Shown here: one piece after another, positions 58,695-64,000 of the stretch
Numbering within the stretch: position 1 is the first letter of the stretch
Layout of the letters: each line of letters opens with the position of its first letter
Source of the DNA: Guyanagaster necrorhizus
Taxonomy: Eukaryota > Basidiomycota > Agaricomycetes > Agaricales > Physalacriaceae
Reading direction: 5' to 3'
Length of the DNA stretch: 64,000 bases
Assembly: GCF_019112545.1 (NCBI RefSeq)
Contig: NW_025064887.1
Coordinates: 72,103-136,102, forward strand
Program-made: the position numbers and the translations under genes
The notes under the pieces: generated by a model
Told to the model about the DNA's origin: nothing
The model's database searches: none
The model's input: only the letters and a program-made list of their open reading frames with translations

Positions 58695-61600
58695 TCAGAA
58701 GGAGATGGCCGATCTGCTGGACCCATCCATCAGACCGCCATCTTCATTGTCCTCTCCTGCATTAGCTTTAGGTTTCCCAGGTCGGTTGATGTATATCTGA
58801 CTAGATATCACCTCCTTTCCTGTTGTTGCTGTTCTGATTGGCTCATAATATTGAACATGACCACCCTTGACGTCCAAGCTATTGATTCTGTGCTCATAGT
58901 CCTGAATCGCTTCTTCCGCATTCATGTATTTTTCGTTGACCCATTGGTTTGATTCTGGGCCATATCCTTTCCAGCTGACTAAGTAGTCAATAGTTGTTGT
59001 CATCCCTCTGCCTCATGCTTTCACTTTTCATGTTTTATGGTTTAGAACTTCATCGATTTTATAGTGTTCTTCGTCGTCGATGAGTTCTGCTGGTGGCGGA
59101 GGTGGTCGTTCTTGGTTTGGAAAGGCCGGTGCGATATATGGTATTAATAATGTTTCATTGAAAACATTATGGATTTTCCAAGTTGCCAGGAGCTGCAACT
59201 TGTATGCAGATTCACCGATTCTGGCGAGGATTTTGAACAGACCTGTCTGTTTGTCTGCCAATTTTCGCTTTGGCCTCGGCAGGTGAAGGTTTGTAGTATC
59301 TAGCCATACCCTGTCATTGATCGAATATTTGTGTGCTGGTTGTTTGTGCTTGTCATACTGCTTTTTCATTGTTAAAGCAGCCTTGTTCAGAGCAGCCTTG
59401 GTCTCCTCATGGATCTTTGTCATTGTTGTTGCAAAGTCTGCTGAGGCTGGCATTGTCGTATGAATCTGGCCAGTTTGCGCAACTGGTGGGTTCCTTCCAT
59501 AGTTCACAAAGAATGGTGTTTTGCCTGTCGCAGAGTGGATTCTGTTGTTATGTTGAAATGCTGCCAGTGCGAACCATTCCGTCCAGTCATCTTGTCAATA
59601 ACTAATGAAAAGTCTTAAATACTTTTCAATTTCTTGGTTGGCCCATTCTATTTGGCCATCTGTCTGAGGATGGTATGCCGTAGAGGCATTCTTTTTGATG
59701 TTGAGTAGTCAGTACAAATCATCTAAGAATTTGGATATGAATTGTGGTCCCCTGTCTGAAATTACTACTTGAGACATGCTGTACTTAGCATAAACCTCAT
59801 CCCGTAGTATTTTTGCCCACCCTTCCGATGTTAATTCTGTCGAGCAGGTGATCGGAATGATCGCTTTTGAGAAGCAATCGACGATGACAATGATCACGTT
59901 ATAGCCATCGCTTTCAGGAAGTCCAGTTATCATATCCACTGAAATGTGGGTCCATGGTGATAAAGGGATCTCATTTGGGTGAAGTGGGGCCACTCTGGGT
60001 TGTGTTGAAGCTTTGCCTTGTTGACAGACCTCGCAGGCTTTGACATATCAGATGATATCATAGTCTATTTTGGGCCACCAATATTCCCTTAGTATAAGCT
60101 CCTTTGTTTTTGCGATTCCAGGATGTCCAGCTGTCGCATGATCATGACATGTGGCAATAATGTCACCATGAAGTTTTTGGTCTCTGGGGATGTAGATCCG
60201 TTCATCATAATGGATCAGTCCCCCTTCCTTCTTCAGCCCATGCTCATGGTTGAGTGATGGGGCAATTTGTTGATCCCACTTGTGTGGATCCCGAGTGGTG
60301 CTCTTGATGCATTCGTGCATCTCTTCCTCTGTGGGCATGATCATTGCCTGAAAGTGTTCTGGCCGTAGTAAAATGACTTCTTTATTGTCGTCTCCCCCTT
60401 GGTTGTGATCCACCCTGCGGCTGAGGAAGTCGGCCTTCTTGTTTGTGATGCCAGTCTTGTGGTGTAGCGTGTATTCATATTGAGATAGTTCCATGATCCA
60501 TCAGGCTTGTCTGCGATTAAGCTTTTGGGGTTGTCGGAAGTATCGAAGATTCTGATGATCCGTCCAGATTTCGAAAGTCTGGACCACTCCAATGAGATAA
60601 TGCTGCCACTCGGCAAGAGCGAGCATTATGGCAAGAAGTTCCTTGTCATAGATTTCGTAGTTGCACTCAGTTACTGTGAGTGCTTTTGACATAAAAGTGA
60701 CTGGTTGCCATTTGCCGTCTTGTTCTTGTGAAAGTACAGCCTCAACTGTGCCTTCACTTGAGTCAGCTTCCACCCAGAACTTCCCATCCTGGCTTGGTAT
60801 AGCCAGAATGATGTCTTCGGCTAATCGGCGTTTAAGGTTGTCAAATGCTGCCTGTTGGAAAATTCCCCAGGTCCATGAGGAATTTCCAGTTAATTGCATC
60901 ATTGGTCGGACTATTTTGCTATAGTCCCGGATGAACCGGTGGTAGAAGTTAGTGAATTCAAGAAATGATTGTAACTCCTTCTTCTTCATCGGTTCCAGCC
61001 ATTTGGTTACTTCTGCCACTTTGATCAGATCCATCCTGATGCTTCCTTCACTGATAATGACTCCAAGGTATTCCATTTCTAATACCTCGAATTCACATTT
61101 TTCGGCTTTGAGAAAGAGTCGATGCTTCCTCATTAGTGATAGCACTTGAAGTACTAATTTTTAGTGTTCTTCCTTGGTTCTAGACATAATGAGTATGTCA
61201 TCCAGATAGATCATGACCTTCCCCATGGCGATGAGATCTTTGAAGATGTTGTTCATCATCCACTGGAAGGTGGCTGGAGAGTTGGTGAGGCCAAAGAACA
61301 TAACCGTTGGTTCGAACAAACTATGGTTTGTCCGGAAAGCGGCTTTCCATTCATCATCTTCTTTGATATGTACATTGTTGTATCCCCATCGAACGTCCAG
61401 TTTAGTGTAATATTTTGCACCTCGGAGTTTGTCCATTAATTCTGAGATTAATGGAAGAGGATAATAGTTTTTGATCATCATTTCGTTGAGTTTCCAGTAA
61501 TCCTGTACTAGATGTAGTCTTCCATCCTTCTTTTTGATGAAAAAGAAGGGTGATGCTATTGGAGACTTTGAAGGTCGGATCCTTCTGCTAGATAAGTTTT

Positions 61601-62876
61601 CTTCGAGGAATTTGTCTAGTTTTTGTTGTTTGTTATTTCCTAGCAAATAGCATTTGCAATCTAGGTTGGCGTTAGCGTTTGGGGTTAATTTGATGGCATG
61701 GTCCCAGGGCTTTGCATCGGGTAGTTCGTTGAAACTTTCTTTTTTGAATAAATCCCAATAGTCACATGCCCATTCAGATACCATTTCTTCAAATGTCCTT
61801 TCCCCTTTTTCAGCATTGGCCTTTGCCACTAGGTCATTAGCATGATGCATTGTCCACATGTTAATGGCCCTTTGCATGTCGACAGCAAGAATGGTCTTGC
61901 CATCTTCTAGTTCTTCTTCCCATCAGTCATTGGGATCTTCATCCAGTAATTCAAATGAAATCTTCCGACAATGACATCAGGTGAAAATGATCCATCCGGT
62001 TTTTCAATTGATCAGCGGGTTGTGTCTGATTAGCCAATCATGACTGAGAAATACCTCTCTGGTTCCTAGATCTGTTACTGCTAGATCGATTCATTCTGAG
62101 TGATCACCGATAGTGAGCCTAAGCTCTGCATACTCGGTGATTGATTCTGCTTGGTTCTTTGTTCCGTCTGTGTTATAGATGGGTATTGGGGCCACTGTTG
62201 CCTGTGTAGGTAATTGGTGCTTGGTGACGAAAGCTCGATTGATGGAACTCCCCATACAGCCACTGTCGATCAGGGCAGTGACTGCATGGGTAGACTAAGA
62301 TGTTAATATCTCGATCTGTGCCTTGGTCACTAAGTCCTGTCCTGAAGACTTAGTTCATCGAATGAACTTTCATGGTCCACGTAATTTATCAAGCCATTCA
62401 AGTGCTTAGCACCTTTCCACTTTTCGCATCCCTGTGATCATATCATCGATCACCTCTTCGACACGGGTCTTGTGTACCCAGTTCTTTAATACAGCTTTTG
62501 CCACTGTTTCATCCCTTGCATCTTTGATGGCTTGCCAGGTCCATTCAGTATCGAATGGCTTGAGCTAAGCTGTGGGGTTCTCTACCCCTGTTCAGCCCGA
62601 AGGCAGTTGAGTCTGTTTTAATTTTTTAGTTTGATGAATGGAAGATGAGAACATACCTTTGGGGCTCTCTGCCTCTCTTCGGCCCTTCATCGGCGCTTGA
62701 GTCATAGAAGTCGATTCCTTAAGCGATTCTGGTTTCTGAGTAACGAGGTCGGGTATATTCGAATGCATGCATAATTTAGACATAGGTGGTAATACTATAG
62801 AAGATAGAATGTCAGTCTGTCCAGCAGATTGTGACCCATTACTTGTTCCTTTGGCTGAGGCAGTTGAATCGCTTAC
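58695..62876 (-). pseudogene. pol of D: protease to chromodomain
   Basis: One register from the gag stop to 58695. Linker SPMSKLCMHSNIPDL; protease ALIDSGCMGSS near 62265; RT with SPFFFIKKKDGRLHLVQDY, FFGLTNSP and MIYLDDIL (near 61200); RNase H with WVEADSSEGTVEAVLSQEQ and TFEIWTDHQNLRYFRQPQK (60501-60830); HHCC HDHATAGHPGIAKTKE with CEVCQQ (about 60010-60160); integrase core VDMITGLP, ISDRGPQF (59709-59993); C-terminal part 59028-59507; chromodomain YLVSWKGYGPESNQW (about 58895-59065). The short tail has SSQIYINRP. Stops are few and mostly at CGA, CAG or TGG positions. Confidence 0.93.
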
Positions 62877-63930
62877 TGCTCAGCCCCATCTTTTACCTCC
62901 TCAGATTTGTCATCTTCTCCAAGGTCTTGGGCTTCCTTTGTTAATTCGGCAATCTGTGCCCTGATGTCCTCCTGCATGCATTTGTTCTTCTTCTCTGAGC
63001 AGTTCTGCACCATGTGGCCTGATTGGCCACAATTAAAGCACTTCCCCTCCTTCTTGAGGCAATCCATGTCGATCTGCTTGCCTATTCTGGTACTTGGACC
63101 CTTACCAGTTTGCTTCCCATCATTCTTGGAAGTTGGGGTGGAGCCACCAGGTCTGGTGGACATGGTCGCATGAGAGGTGGAGGGCTTTGAGCTCTGTCCC
63201 TGATACCTGTGCTGATCCCACAGGTTTGTCGCTTCTGCCTTCTGTCATTGTTGTTCTTGCCACATCAGGACGATCCAGGCCTTCCAATCGTCATAGCCAA
63301 CTGGCACACTATGGCTAAGATCCGAGATGGTCTTTAAGTAATGAAGCAGTACTCCCTGCTTCATGTACTCGACCATGCACCCCGAGTTGGCTATGTCCTC
63401 CCGGATTCCGGCCAGCTTTCCGAGTCATTTCAACTTGTCAAAGTAGTTGGGTGTGGCCTTGTCACCTATCTTGTACTCCTTTATCTTCGACTTGTGGACT
63501 TCTCGGACCACCGGGTCCATGAATTTGTCTTGGATCATTTGTTTGAGTACCACCCAAGAGGGGTATCGATGATGCTGCCAAGTGGTCGACCAAAAGTTTG
63601 GGGCTAATAATACCCACCATGTCTTTGCCTTGTCTTCAAAGTAGATGGTGGTGTAGTTCACCTTGTACATGTCATGAAGGAAGTATGAGGCGAATACCTG
63701 GAAGTATTGGTCGCAGTCCATAAGAAAATGGTCAATATCATTGGATGCCCCTTTAAAAGGAAGGGGCTCCCTCCTGAGCATTGGTCTGACATTTAGTATA
63801 TATGCCTTTGGATCAAGAGGCGATATTGGATTCAGGGGTTCCCCCCCAGGGGGACCAGCCCAATCCGTTGGGGGCCCTGAAAAGGAATGTAGAGAGCTAT
63901 CATCAGCGATGGAGCTCCTTGGTGTCAGTG
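62873..63930 (-). pseudogene. gag of D, C-terminal part
   Basis: KGASNDIDHFLMDCDQYFQV and EDKAKTWWVLLAPNFW (63425-63781), a second capsid-like block, then CCHC knuckle CFNCGQSGHMVQNC (about 63000-63045), ending GAEQ-stop at 62873-62875. Homology to C gag ends at about 63930, mid-coding. Confidence 0.85.
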
Positions 63931-64000
63931 ATGTGCTTGGTAACAGCTAAGTGACTAAGAGAAGTGAATGAGGAATGAACTCTCAAACACCAACACCTAA
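63931..64000. other. unmatched sequence after a sharp break in D
   Basis: After GGTGTCAGTG the gag of D stops matching its sisters and 70 bases unlike anything else in the window follow, starting ATGTGCTTGG. Probably the edge of another insertion or a deletion breakpoint. Confidence 0.5.

Larger units (their letters stand above)
58106..63930 (-). mobile_element. Ty3/gypsy chromovirus D, 3' part
   Basis: Minus strand: 3' LTR, hairpin and purine tract, pol and most of gag. Inserted in the protease of I. Gag homology stops abruptly near 63930, so ORF1 and the 5' LTR are not visible. LTR site type and CpG content place it with C. Confidence 0.9.

Overview
The window looks like a transposable-element graveyard from a fungus, most likely a basidiomycete. 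I find no host gene, rRNA, tRNA or CRISPR array. Support for a fungus: all the Ty3/gypsy copies with a visible 3' end are chromodomain-bearing chromoviruses, the one Ty1/copia remnant resembles basidiomycete copia pol as I know it, and there is heavy C-to-T type decay. The phylum is an inference.

Nearly everything belongs to one Ty3/gypsy family of about 8-8.4 kb in several subfamilies. LTRs are 455-533 bp with TGTTA...TAACA ends and 5-bp target duplications (TSDs). Reading order is: 5' LTR; a primer-binding region after a 1-nt spacer; ORF1 with an N-terminal membrane helix; gag with a CCHC knuckle in the +1 frame; pol in the -1 frame (protease, reverse transcriptase, RNase H, HHCC and DDE integrase, chromodomain, variable tail); a hairpin; a polypurine tract; 3' LTR. 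Every copy is broken by stop codons.

Layout. 1-10524: minus-strand tandem array (internal part A0, shared LTR, element A, LTR), with a plus-strand solo LTR (K) at 7529-8060, inserted into plus-strand element F (10525-12310). 12311-16052: AT-rich sequence I cannot identify. 16053-24101: full-length plus-strand element G, TSD AATAT. 24102-25734: AT-rich, unidentified. 25735-27105: minus-strand copia pol remnant J. From 27106 a nest begins: plus-strand E is interrupted by H (29999); H is interrupted by minus-strand B (32860-49862), which holds C (34870-43270), and later by plus-strand I (53583), which holds minus-strand D (58106 on). The last 70 bases after D match nothing else here.

Most notable: (1) an ORF1 with a conserved membrane segment upstream of gag; (2) a probable Tf1-type self-priming system, in which a 13-nt site at the expected transcript start pairs with the primer-binding region and the two change together between subfamilies; (3) decay almost purely by transitions (about 60 to 0 between the LTRs of G by hand count) with pol reading registers kept; (4) a nest up to four elements deep whose age order agrees with LTR divergence.
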